In this document: positions 14,837-22,505 of the stretch, piece by piece | Layout: each line of letters starts with the position of its first letter | Numbering within the stretch: the first letter of the stretch is position 1 | Origin: Christensenella sp964592155 | Lineage (GTDB): Bacteria; Bacillota; Clostridia; Christensenellales; Christensenellaceae | Assembly (NCBI GenBank): GCA_964592155.1 | Contig: CAZQDA010000022.1 | Coordinates: 1-33,300, forward strand | Length of the DNA: 33,300 nt | Reading direction: 5' to 3' | Program-made: the position numbers and the translations under genes | Notes under the pieces: model-generated | Told to the model about the DNA's origin: nothing | What the model saw: the letters and a program-made list of their open reading frames with translations, nothing else | Databases searched by the model: none

Positions 14837-15746
14837 GGGAATCAAAACCAAGATGAGCCCGATTTGCGTGGGGCTTGATACCAAATTCGATTATATTCCA
14901 CAGGATTTTTTATCCCACGAATATTCCATGGATACGCTCCAATATGCGGCGGCCAATATTTTTCAGTATAATTGCGCGCTTGTGGACGCGATTGCGGACA
15001 TTGTGCCGGCGGTCAAGGTGCAGGCGGCTTATTATGAAATGTATGGATGCGAGGGAATGAAGGCGTTTCGTGATACGATTGTCTATGCGAAAAATGCAGG
15101 GCTTGTTGTGATTGCCGATGTCAAGCGCAATGACATCGGTGCAACGGCGACGGCTTATTCCAGCGCGTATCTGGGACGGACAAAAATCGGCGCGGAAGAA
15201 ATTCCTGTGTTTGACGCGGATTTTGCGACAGTGAACGGCTATCTGGGAACAGACGGGATTGCGCCGTTTGTGGAGGACTGCAAAAAATATGATAAGGGAA
15301 TTTTTGTGCTGGTAAAGACCTCCAATCAAAGCTCCGGAGAAATTCAGGATCTTGAGCTGGAGGGTAAAACAATCTACGAGCGCATGGCGGATTATGTGAC
15401 CGAGTGGGGCAAGGAATGCGTCGGAAAGTATGGATATTCGGATGTGGGCGCGGTGATTGGAGCGACATACCCTGAGCAGGCGGAGAAGATCAGGGAAACG
15501 CATCCACACATTTTTGTGCTGATCCCGGGCTATGGAGCGCAGGGAGGCAGCGCGCAGGGGCTTGTGCCTAATTTTGACAAACAGGGGCTCGGCGGGATCG
15601 TCAATAACTCCCGCGCGATTTTAACGGCGTATCAGGATGAAAAATATAAGGGGATGCCGTTTGACATCGCCGCGCGTGAAGCCACGCTCGCGATGCAAAG
15701 GGATATTCTCGATACCTTTGATAAAAACGGAATTGCTTACGAATGA
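14817..15746 (+). CDS. pyrF: Orotidine-5'-phosphate decarboxylase (long form)
   Basis: The protein has 309 residues. It removes CO2 from OMP to give UMP, the last step of the pathway. The catalytic Lys/Asp tetrad region is visible as VIADVKRNDIGATATAYS. SPICVGLDTKF is the N-terminal substrate segment, LVKTSNQSSGEIQDL the middle and LIPGYGAQGG the phosphate-binding loop. The length (over 300 residues, against about 240 for the classic bacterial enzyme) and these motifs fit the type 2 PyrF group common in Clostridia. The ATG lies inside the end of pyrC; no separate promoter is expected. carA follows after 13 bp. Confidence 0.95.
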   Translation: MIDKLIEGIKTKMSPICVGLDTKFDYIPQDFLSHEYSMDTLQYAAANIFQYNCALVDAIADIVPAVKVQAAYYEMYGCEGMKAFRDTIVYAKNAGLVVIADVKRNDIGATATAYSSAYLGRTKIGAEEIPVFDADFATVNGYLGTDGIAPFVEDCKKYDKGIFVLVKTSNQSSGEIQDLELEGKTIYERMADYVTEWGKECVGKYGYSDVGAVIGATYPEQAEKIRETHPHIFVLIPGYGAQGGSAQGLVPNFDKQGLGGIVNNSRAILTAYQDEKYKGMPFDIAAREATLAMQRDILDTFDKNGIAYE

Positions 15747-15759
15747 GGGGTAGAAACGA

Positions 15760-16824
15760 ATGGCGTATCTGACACTGGAAGACGGTACGATTTTCAAAGG
15801 GGAATCCTTTGGAGCGAAGATTGATATTATGGGAGAAGTGGTGTTCAACACCGGAATGACGGGATATCAGGAGGTGCTGACAGACCCGTCCTATTGCGGG
15901 CAAATCGTTACGATGACGTATCCGCTGATTGGAAATTATGGAATCGATGAACAGATTTCGGAATCGGCAAGGCCGAATGTGCGCGCGTTTGTCATGCGTG
16001 AGATGTGCGTGGAGCCGTCCAACTGGAATTGCAGGGAGACGCTTCAGGAATATTTGGAGCGTTATGATGTGGTCGGGCTTGCGGGCATCGACACACGCGA
16101 GCTGACAAGAAAAATAAGGGACAAGGGGACAATGCACGGCATCATTACGCAGGTGCCGCCGTCCGCGCGTCAGATTGAAGAAATGCAGGTGTATGAGTTT
16201 GAAAAGCCTGTGGAGGCGATGACCTGCGAGACGATTTACCAATACTGCGGGGGCTCGCGCAGGCTTGCTGTACTCGATTTCGGACTCAAGCGGAATATTT
16301 TGCGCAGTCTCGAGAAGCGGGATTGTGCGCTCACGGTTTTTCCGGCGCTGACAGACCCTGCGGAAATCCTGAAAGGAAATTTTGACGGGCTGATGCTCAC
16401 GAACGGTCCGGGAGACCCCAAGGTCAATACACAAATCATTGAAAATTTAAAAGAACTGATCGGCAAGCTTCCTATTTTTGGAATCTGTCTGGGGCACCAG
16501 CTTGTGGCGCTTGCCATGGGAGCGGAGACGGAAAAGCTGAAATATGGGCACAGGGGCTCCAATCATCCTGTGAAAGATATGCAGAAAAACAAAGTATATA
16601 TCACATCCCAGAACCATGGATATACGATCATGAGCCGTTCGTTGCCTGCGTGCGCGGTGGTGTCTCACAAAAACTGGAATGACCAGACCATCGAGGGTGT
16701 GAAGTATATCGGCTATCCGATGTTCACGGTGCAGTTTCATCCGGAGGCGGCGCCGGGGCCGGAAGATACGGCCTATCTGTTCGATGAATTTATGGAAATA
16801 ATAGACAGGAATAAAAGGATATGA
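15760..16824 (+). CDS. carA: Carbamoyl-phosphate synthase small (glutaminase) subunit
   Basis: The protein has 354 residues, normal for CarA. It hydrolyses glutamine and passes ammonia to the large subunit CarB, which makes carbamoyl phosphate. The N-terminal CPSase domain starts AYLTLEDGTIFKGESFGA and contains NTGMTGYQEVLTDPSY. The class I amidotransferase domain has LTNGPGDP, the nucleophile C243 in FGICLGHQL, ITSQNHGY and the catalytic His and Glu in QFHPEAAPGP. All catalytic residues seem intact. carB, normally next in line, is not here: the carA stop codon overlaps the pyrK start (ATGA). CarA cannot work alone, so a carB is expected elsewhere in the genome. Confidence 0.96.
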   Translation: MAYLTLEDGTIFKGESFGAKIDIMGEVVFNTGMTGYQEVLTDPSYCGQIVTMTYPLIGNYGIDEQISESARPNVRAFVMREMCVEPSNWNCRETLQEYLERYDVVGLAGIDTRELTRKIRDKGTMHGIITQVPPSARQIEEMQVYEFEKPVEAMTCETIYQYCGGSRRLAVLDFGLKRNILRSLEKRDCALTVFPALTDPAEILKGNFDGLMLTNGPGDPKVNTQIIENLKELIGKLPIFGICLGHQLVALAMGAETEKLKYGHRGSNHPVKDMQKNKVYITSQNHGYTIMSRSLPACAVVSHKNWNDQTIEGVKYIGYPMFTVQFHPEAAPGPEDTAYLFDEFMEIIDRNKRI

Positions 16825-17594
16825 TCAAAAAACATTTTACGGAAAAGGTTTTGTCAAACGACCTCATAGCGCGCAACACATTTTTGCTGAAGCTCACCTG
16901 TCAGGATGAGATGCTTAAATATTACAGGCCGGGACAGTTTGCGCATATTGAAATCCCGCATGCAAAGGAGCTTTTGTTAAGAAGGCCGATCAGCATCAAT
17001 TTTGTGGATTATGAAAAAAAAGAGGTACATCTTGCCTATAACGCCATCGGCAAAGGTACAAAATTGCTGTCGCTTGTGCGCGCGGGGGATACGCTTGACG
17101 TTTTAATGCCCATGGGAAACGGCTTCATGCTCAAAGACGATATGAAAAAGGTCTGGCTGATTGGCGGCGGAATCGGAATCGCTCCTTTAAAATCGCTGGT
17201 GTGTAAATATCCGGACAGGGAATACTCTTCCTTTCTGGGATACCGCTCCAAAGACTGTGTCTATCAGGTTCAGGATTTTGAGGCGTTTTCCGCAGCGCAT
17301 GTCGCGACGGATGACGGCACCTTTGGAGTGGGCGGCTTTTGCACGAATTTATTGGCGGAGCAGCTGGAAGAAAACAGGCCGGATGTCATCCTTGCGTGCG
17401 GACCGCTGATGTTCTTCAAATCGCTTGCCAAGGTAATCGGAGACGTGCCGGCATTCGTTTCCATGGAGCAGCATATGGGCTGCGGCACGGGCGGATGCGC
17501 GACATGCGTGTGCAAAATAGGCGGCGAATATAAAAAGGTTTGTACGCAGGGGCCGGTCTTTGACATCAGGGAGGTGGACGCGCTTTATGACTGA
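16821..17594 (+). CDS. pyrK: Dihydroorotate dehydrogenase B, electron transfer subunit
   Basis: The protein has 257 residues. PyrK carries FAD and a [2Fe-2S] cluster and passes electrons from PyrDB to NAD+. The ferredoxin-reductase-like FAD domain shows GQFAHIEIP and the RRPISIN motif. The nucleotide-binding domain has IGGGIGIAPLKSL. The cluster cysteines are near the C-terminus, in MGCGTGGCATCVCKIGGEY and VCTQGP: C221, C226, C229 and C241, with an extra C231. The ATG overlaps the carA stop by 4 bp, and pyrD begins 8 bp before pyrK ends, so the chain carA-pyrK-pyrD is translationally coupled. Confidence 0.95.
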   Translation: MIKKHFTEKVLSNDLIARNTFLLKLTCQDEMLKYYRPGQFAHIEIPHAKELLLRRPISINFVDYEKKEVHLAYNAIGKGTKLLSLVRAGDTLDVLMPMGNGFMLKDDMKKVWLIGGGIGIAPLKSLVCKYPDREYSSFLGYRSKDCVYQVQDFEAFSAAHVATDDGTFGVGGFCTNLLAEQLEENRPDVILACGPLMFFKSLAKVIGDVPAFVSMEQHMGCGTGGCATCVCKIGGEYKKVCTQGPVFDIREVDALYD

Positions 17595-18498
17595 TATGAA
17601 AGTAAACATTGCGGGAGTGGAGCTGAAAAATCCGGTGATTACGGCTTCCGGCACGTTTGGGTTTGCAGAAGAATATGGGCTGCATATGGATGTGGCAAGG
17701 TTGGGCGCAATTGCGCTCAAAGCGCTGACAAAAGAGGCGCGGCTGGGGAATCCGCCGGTGCGCATCGCGGAAACGGCGAGCGGGGTCCTCAATTCGGTGG
17801 GGCTGCAAAACCCGGGTGTGGATGAGTTTTTAAAGACAATTTATCCAAGGATACAAAAGCTTGATACGGTGAAAATAGCGAATATCGCGGGCGCGTGTGT
17901 GGAAGATTATGTTTATGTCGCGGAGCGCCTCAACGATACAAATATCGAGCTTTATGAAGTCAATGTCTCATGTCCTAACGTAAAACATGGCGGTGTAAAC
18001 TTCGGTACGGATGCCGCAACACTGCGCGGTGTGGTGGAAGAAGTCAAAAAGGTCAGTAAAAAGCCTTTGATTGTAAAGCTCACGCCGAATGTAACCAAGA
18101 TTGCGGACATGGCAAAGGCAGCAGCCGACGGTGGTGCGGATGTGCTTTCACTCATCAACACCATCACAGGAATGGCAATCAATGCCAAAACCAAAAGGCC
18201 GGTGCTTGCAAACATGACGGGCGGGCTTTCCGGTCCTGCCATCAAACCGGTGGCGTTGCGCATGGTGTGGGAGGTTTATCAGGCAAAGCTTGGGCTTCCG
18301 GTGATTGGAATGGGCGGCATTATGGATGGGGAAGATGCGGCCGAATTTATGATTGCGGGCGCGGATGCGGTGATGGTGGGAACCGCCACCATGCGCAGTC
18401 CTTCTGCGTCGGCAGACGTTTTGGACGCGCTCGAGCGCTTTGCGCAGGAACAAAAGCTTAATAAAATCACAGAGCTGACAGGCTCGTTGTGTCTCTAA
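17587..18498 (+). CDS. pyrD: Dihydroorotate dehydrogenase B, catalytic subunit (class 1B)
   Basis: The protein has 303 residues. It oxidises dihydroorotate to orotate with FMN and forms a heterotetramer with PyrK. It is a TIM barrel with ITASGTFGFAEE and KALTKEARLGNPP at the start. NVSCPNVKHGG carries the class 1B catalytic cysteine (C129), and IVKLTPNV, NTITGMAI, GGLSGPAIKPVALRMVW and MGGIMDGEDA with GADAVMVGTA form the FMN phosphate site. Class 1B is proven by this cysteine together with the neighbouring pyrK. GGGAGG lies about 11 nt before the ATG at 17587; the ATG at 17596 is a second, less well-spaced option. Confidence 0.95.
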   Translation: MTDMKVNIAGVELKNPVITASGTFGFAEEYGLHMDVARLGAIALKALTKEARLGNPPVRIAETASGVLNSVGLQNPGVDEFLKTIYPRIQKLDTVKIANIAGACVEDYVYVAERLNDTNIELYEVNVSCPNVKHGGVNFGTDAATLRGVVEEVKKVSKKPLIVKLTPNVTKIADMAKAAADGGADVLSLINTITGMAINAKTKRPVLANMTGGLSGPAIKPVALRMVWEVYQAKLGLPVIGMGGIMDGEDAAEFMIAGADAVMVGTATMRSPSASADVLDALERFAQEQKLNKITELTGSLCL

Positions 18499-18520
18499 GC
18501 AGGGAAAGGAAAGAGTTGTT

Positions 18521-19105
18521 ATGATGACAAGAGAAGAAATCATTGCGGTTTTCAAAGAAAAAGAAGTAATGCTGGAAGGCCACTTTTTATTGACCTCAGG
18601 CAGACATTCCGATAAGTATATGCAGTGTGCGAAGCTGTTTCAATATCCGGATGTTTCAGAAAAAATCTGCAAACAGCTTGCGGAGCAGTTTTCGGACATG
18701 CAGATCGACCTCGTGGTCGGGCCTGCAATCGGCGGGATCATTATGGCTTATGAAATGTCGCGTCAACTGGGCGTGAAAAACATCTTTGCGGAGCGCGAGA
18801 ATGGAACGATGACATTGCGCCGTGGGTTTGAAGTGCCGCAGGGCGCTAAAATTCTGGTGACAGAGGACGTGGTGACCACTGGCGGATCGGTCAAGGAGGT
18901 CATTGCACTTTTGAAAGAGCTGGGGGCGGAAGTTGTAGCCGTGGGCAGCGTTGTGGACAGAAGCGACGGAAAGGTGGATTTTGGCGTGCCGTTCCGCGCG
19001 GTGCTTCCCATGGAGGTGCTTTCCTATGAACCGGAAGAGTGCCCAATCTGCAAAACAGGTGCGCCGCTTGTAAAGCCGGGCAGCCGCAATCTGCCGAAAA
19101 AATAA
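18521..19105 (+). CDS. pyrE: Orotate phosphoribosyltransferase
   Basis: The protein has 194 residues. It joins orotate and PRPP to give OMP. The type I PRTase fold shows the N-terminal LLTSGRHSDKYMQCAKLFQYP (in parts), the LVVGPAIGGIIMAYEMSRQLG block, FAERENGTMTLRRGF (the catalytic flexible loop region) and the PRPP loop ILVTEDVVTTGGSVKEV. The C-terminus has a CPIC motif (Cys-Pro-Ile-Cys), common in the clostridial form. It is the last gene of the operon, 22 bp after pyrD, and is followed by a strong terminator. The ATG at 18521 is followed at once by a second ATG; AAAGGAAAGAG lies upstream. Confidence 0.96.
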   Translation: MMTREEIIAVFKEKEVMLEGHFLLTSGRHSDKYMQCAKLFQYPDVSEKICKQLAEQFSDMQIDLVVGPAIGGIIMAYEMSRQLGVKNIFAERENGTMTLRRGFEVPQGAKILVTEDVVTTGGSVKEVIALLKELGAEVVAVGSVVDRSDGKVDFGVPFRAVLPMEVLSYEPEECPICKTGAPLVKPGSRNLPKK

Positions 19106-19110
19106 TAAAA

Positions 19111-19158
19111 AAGCAAGCAAAAAGCCGTTCATTCCGAAGAATGAGCGGCTTTTTACTA
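19111..19158. terminator. Bidirectional terminator between pyrE and the alcohol dehydrogenase
   Basis: The stem AAAAAGCCGTTCATT (from 19119) pairs with AATGAGCGGCTTTTT (to 19154), with one G-U pair and a short loop. T-runs lie on both strands, so it serves the pyr operon and the convergent gene ending at 19174. Confidence 0.88.
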
Positions 19159-19173
19159 TAGTAAGGAAATAGA

Positions 19174-20487
19174 TTAAAATTCTACATCTCTGCCATAAAA
19201 CGCGCAGTCTAACACTTTTCGCATAGACGCAACGTCGGTTTCGCGCGGGTTGCTTCCCGTGCAGGGATCAGCAGTTGCGTTTTCAGCAATGAAATCGGCA
19301 ACTTTCAGATAATCCTCTTCGGATACGCCGTTTTCCTGATAGCTCTGCTTGATTCCCAGTTTTTGATTCAACTGCTTGATCGCGTCGACAAGCGAATTTA
19401 TAAGCTGTTTTTCTGTCGCGCCGGAAAGCCCCAACGCGCGCGCAATGTCTGCGATTCTACCGCCGCAAACGGCAGCGTTGTACTCAATGACAAACGGCAG
19501 CAGGATTGCGTTGCAGCGTCCGTGCGGAATGTCAAACTGTGCGCCTGTTTTGTGCGCGAGGGAATGTGCAATGCCCAGCAGGGCGTTCGAAAACGCCATG
19601 CCCGCCATGCATTGCGCAATGTGCATATTTCCCCTTGCTTGCTCATTTCCATCCATGGAAGCAATGATGTTTTCGTAAATCATTTGAATCGCTTTTAGGG
19701 CAAGCGCATCCGAGAAAGGGCTGTGGAGCGCTGCGACATAGGCTTCAATGGCATGGGTGAGAGCATCCATGCCCGTATCTGCGGTGAGGGACCTTGGCAT
19801 TGTCAGAGGAAGCTTGCTGTCTAGGATCGCGATATCAGGGGTGATTTCAAAGTCAGCCAGAGGATATTTGATCANNNNNNNNNNNNNNNNNNNNNNNNNN
19901 NNNNNNNNNNNNNNNNNNNNNNNNNNNNNNNNNNNNNNNNNNNNNNNNNNNNNNNNNNNNNNNNNNNNNNNNNNGATATCAGGGGTGATTTCAAAGTCAG
20001 CCAGAGGATATTTGATCAGTGTCTGATAGTCGGTGATGACAGAAAAAGCCGTCACTTCTGTCGCGGTGCCCGAAGTGGACGGGATCGCTACGAAAATAGC
20101 CTTTTTACGAAGCTTGGGCATGGTAAACGGATTTTTGATGTCGTCAAAGGTTTTTTCCGGATATTCATAAAATACCCACATTGCTTTTGCCGCATCGATA
20201 GGGGAACCGCCGCCAATCGAAACGATTACGTCCGGCTCAAATTCGCGCATTGCCTGCGCGCCGCGGTATACGGTCTCCACAGAGGGATCGGGTTCTACGC
20301 CCTCGAACAGCTTGGTTTCAAGGCCCGCCTCATGCAGCACATTTTCCAGTTTGGTAAGGAATCCGAATTTTTGCATAGAGGAGCCGCCGGTAATAATAAT
20401 CGCTTTCTTATAGCCTTTCAGGCAGGAGAGCTCTTCAATTGCATCCGGCCCGAAGTAAAGATCGCGTGGTAATGTAAATCTAGCCAT
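19174..20487 (-). CDS. Iron-containing alcohol dehydrogenase (interrupted by an assembly gap)
   Basis: This is a group III (Fe-type) NAD(P)-dependent alcohol dehydrogenase. It starts MARFTLPRDLYFGPDAIEEL, has the nucleotide loop SIGGGSPIDAAKA, the metal-site segment DALTHAIEAYV, and GIAHSLAHKTGAQFDIPHG with two metal His. It probably makes or oxidises a fermentation alcohol; the substrate is not predictable. A 100-N run (19875-19974) sits inside the gene. Both sides carry the same 44 bp, so gap plus one copy add 144 bp, exactly 48 codons, and the frame is kept. Removing them gives about 389 residues, the normal family length, so the gene is very probably intact. The ATG at 20487 follows AAAGGAAG; an upstream in-frame ATG at 20562 is unlikely. 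Confidence 0.9.
   Translation of the reverse strand: MARFTLPRDLYFGPDAIEELSCLKGYKKAIIITGGSSMQKFGFLTKLENVLHEAGLETKLFEGVEPDPSVETVYRGAQAMREFEPDVIVSIGGGSPIDAAKAMWVFYEYPEKTFDDIKNPFTMPKLRKKAIFVAIPSTSGTATEVTAFSVITDYQTLIKYPLADFEITPDIXXXXXXXXXXXXXXXXXXXXXXXXXXXXXXXXXXIKYPLADFEITPDIAILDSKLPLTMPRSLTADTGMDALTHAIEAYVAALHSPFSDALALKAIQMIYENIIASMDGNEQARGNMHIAQCMAGMAFSNALLGIAHSLAHKTGAQFDIPHGRCNAILLPFVIEYNAAVCGGRIADIARALGLSGATEKQLINSLVDAIKQLNQKLGIKQSYQENGVSEEDYLKVADFIAENATADPCTGSNPRETDVASMRKVLDCAFYGRDVEF
19831..20018. other. Scaffold gap with identical 44-bp flanks
   Basis: A run of 100 N (19875-19974) is bordered by two exact copies of a 44-bp sequence (19831-19874 and 19975-20018), both beginning GATATCAGGGG. 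Equal contig ends around a fixed-size gap are the mark of two contigs that really overlap but were not merged. Confidence 0.95.
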
Positions 20488-20765
20488 AAAAATTACTTCC
20501 TTTCGAACAAATATTTTATAATATATAGATACCCTTAAATTAGCGTAAAATACTGTTTTCACCTTAAGTTTTACATATTGTTAAATATATATCAAACTAA
20601 ATTTTTTCATTTGTTTATGGCTGCTGCAAAATAATACATTAGTAATATGGTAAAATTTATTTCCGGGACAGCATATTTTTGGGGCAAAGCGGACAGGGAA
20701 GAAAGATGTTACGCAAATGGCATAAATATGCTAAGATAATGGTATCACAAGAAGGAAACGGCATT
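20488..20765. promoter_or_regulatory. AT-rich divergent intergenic region with a possible ABC exporter promoter
   Basis: This 278-bp stretch lies between the divergent alcohol dehydrogenase and ABC exporter genes. For the exporter, TTACGC (20709-20714) and TAAGAT (20732-20737) are 17 bp apart, a fair but imperfect promoter. An extended -10 (TGGTAAAAT, 20648-20656) is an alternative, without a -35. For the dehydrogenase only a run of TA-rich sequence near 20520-20535 was seen. There is no gene and no terminator. Confidence 0.35.
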
Positions 20766-22505
20766 ATGTGGAAACTGGCGGTTTATTTAAAAAGTTATAA
20801 AAAAGAAGTGATTTTGGGACCGGTTTTCAAGCTGACGGAAGCGGTTTTGGAGCTGATAGCGCCTTTGATTATGGCAAACATCATAGATATTGGAATCAAG
20901 GGAAACGATCAGGAGTATGTGCTGCGCATGGGGGGGGTGATGGTTCTGATCGCCGCGATTGGCCTTTTATGCGCTTTCGTGTGCCAGTATTTTGCAGCCA
21001 AAGCTTCGCAGGGCTTTGGAACTGACCTTAGAAACAGGATGTTCGCGCATATCAATGAATTTTCCCATGCGGAAATTGACGGGATCGGAACTCCGTCGCT
21101 GATCACCCGCATAACGAACGATGTGAACCAACTGCAGGTGGCGGTGGCAATGCTCATCCGTCTGGTGATCCGCGCGCCGTTTTTGGTGGTTGGCGCGACC
21201 GTGATGGCAATGCTCATCGATTTAAAGCTGTCGATTATTTTTGTGATCGCGGCGGCGGGCATCGCGGCGGTTTTGTACCTGATTATGACCAAATCTGTGC
21301 CTTTTTATAAAGCGATTCAAAAGCTGCTTGACCGTATTTCCCTTAAAACGAGGGAAAATCTTTCGGGTGTGCGTGTAATTCGCGCTTTTTCCAGGCAAAA
21401 AAAGGAGCAGAAAGAGTTTGGAGAGGCCACGGACGATTTGCAGGACGCTGCCATTCGCGTGGGGAAGATATCCGCGCTTTTAAACCCGCTCACCTACCTG
21501 ATTGTGAATCTGGGAATCATTGCAATCGTGTGGTTTGGAGGCATTGCCGTTAATGCAAACATGCTGGAGCAAGGGCAAATCGTGGCTCTGGTACAATACA
21601 TGACGCAAATTTTACTCGCGCTGATTGTGGTGGCAAATCTGGTTGTGATTTTTACGAAGGCCTCAGCCTCCGCAGCAAGGGTCAACGAGGTTTTGGAACT
21701 GGAGGCGAGCCTTCATGACAAAGGGAATACTGAAAAAAAGCCTGCCGTATCGGCGCAAACGCCCAAGATAGAATTTAAGGATGTCTCGCTTGCCTATGGA
21801 GGGGGAGAGGACGAACTGATTGATGTTTCTGTAAAAATGATGCCGGGACAAACCATCGGCGTGATCGGCGGCACAGGCGCGGGCAAGTCGACGCTTGTAA
21901 ACCTCATTGCGCGCCTTTATGATGCGACAAAAGGATCGGTCTTGGTAGATGGCATAGATGTGAAGGAATATCCCTTTGCACAGCTGCGCGGAAAAATTGG
22001 CATGGTGCCGCAAAACGCCGTGCTGTTTACAGGAACCATCCGCGAAAATATGCTGTGGCGGGACGAACGGGCGAGCGATGAACAGATATGGCACGCGCTC
22101 AAAGTGGCGCAGGCGTATGAATTTGTGGAAAAACTCCCCGACAGGCTCGACACAATCATTATGCAGGGAGGCAAGAATTTTTCAGGCGGGCAGAAACAGC
22201 GTCTTACCATTGCGCGCGCTCTGGTGGGAGATCCGGAAATTTTGATTTTGGACGACAGCGCATCGGCGCTTGATTTTGCGACGGATGCTGCGCTGCGCAA
22301 AGCAATTCAGGAATATGGCAAAGATATTACTGTGATTATGGTGTCCCAGCGCGCGACGACGCTCAAAAATGCGGATACAATTATTGTGCTCGATGATGGT
22401 GCGGTGGTGGGGATCGGCACGCACGACGATTTATTTGAAACAAACGAGGTATATCGCGAGATTTGCCTGTCCCAGCTCAGTGAAAAGGAGGCAGGACGCA
22501 AATGA
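20766..22505 (+). CDS. ABC exporter half-transporter A (degenerate-site subunit)
   Basis: The protein has 579 residues: a type I exporter membrane domain with six helices (about 1-325) fused to an ATPase domain (about 345-575). Walker A is intact (GGTGAGKSTLV, near 371) and so is the signature FSGGQKQR. The catalytic Glu after Walker B is Asp (ILILDDSAS) and the H-loop His is Gln (VSQRATT). This is the pattern of the degenerate subunit of heterodimeric exporters such as TM287/288 and BmrCD. The ATG at 20766 follows AAGGAAACGG; a possible promoter lies inside the longer frame that opens at 20679, which argues against that start. It overlaps the partner gene by 4 bp (ATGA). The substrate is unknown; drugs, lipids or peptides are possible. 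Confidence 0.93.
   Translation: MWKLAVYLKSYKKEVILGPVFKLTEAVLELIAPLIMANIIDIGIKGNDQEYVLRMGGVMVLIAAIGLLCAFVCQYFAAKASQGFGTDLRNRMFAHINEFSHAEIDGIGTPSLITRITNDVNQLQVAVAMLIRLVIRAPFLVVGATVMAMLIDLKLSIIFVIAAAGIAAVLYLIMTKSVPFYKAIQKLLDRISLKTRENLSGVRVIRAFSRQKKEQKEFGEATDDLQDAAIRVGKISALLNPLTYLIVNLGIIAIVWFGGIAVNANMLEQGQIVALVQYMTQILLALIVVANLVVIFTKASASAARVNEVLELEASLHDKGNTEKKPAVSAQTPKIEFKDVSLAYGGGEDELIDVSVKMMPGQTIGVIGGTGAGKSTLVNLIARLYDATKGSVLVDGIDVKEYPFAQLRGKIGMVPQNAVLFTGTIRENMLWRDERASDEQIWHALKVAQAYEFVEKLPDRLDTIIMQGGKNFSGGQKQRLTIARALVGDPEILILDDSASALDFATDAALRKAIQEYGKDITVIMVSQRATTLKNADTIIVLDDGAVVGIGTHDDLFETNEVYREICLSQLSEKEAGRK

Noticed and set aside
15601..16434. 277-codon frame on the minus strand opposite pyrF and carA
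   Set aside because: Covers two well-supported genes on the other strand and shows no motif.
19831..20018. 44-bp direct repeats as a target-site or attachment-site duplication
   Set aside because: Far longer than insertion target duplications and placed exactly at both edges of a 100-N filler; an assembly cause is simpler.
19174..20487. Alcohol dehydrogenase as a pseudogene or with an internal duplication
   Set aside because: The repeated 14 residues and the undefined stretch come from the scaffold gap. Gap plus repeat is 144 bp, so the frame and the normal length are restored on merging.
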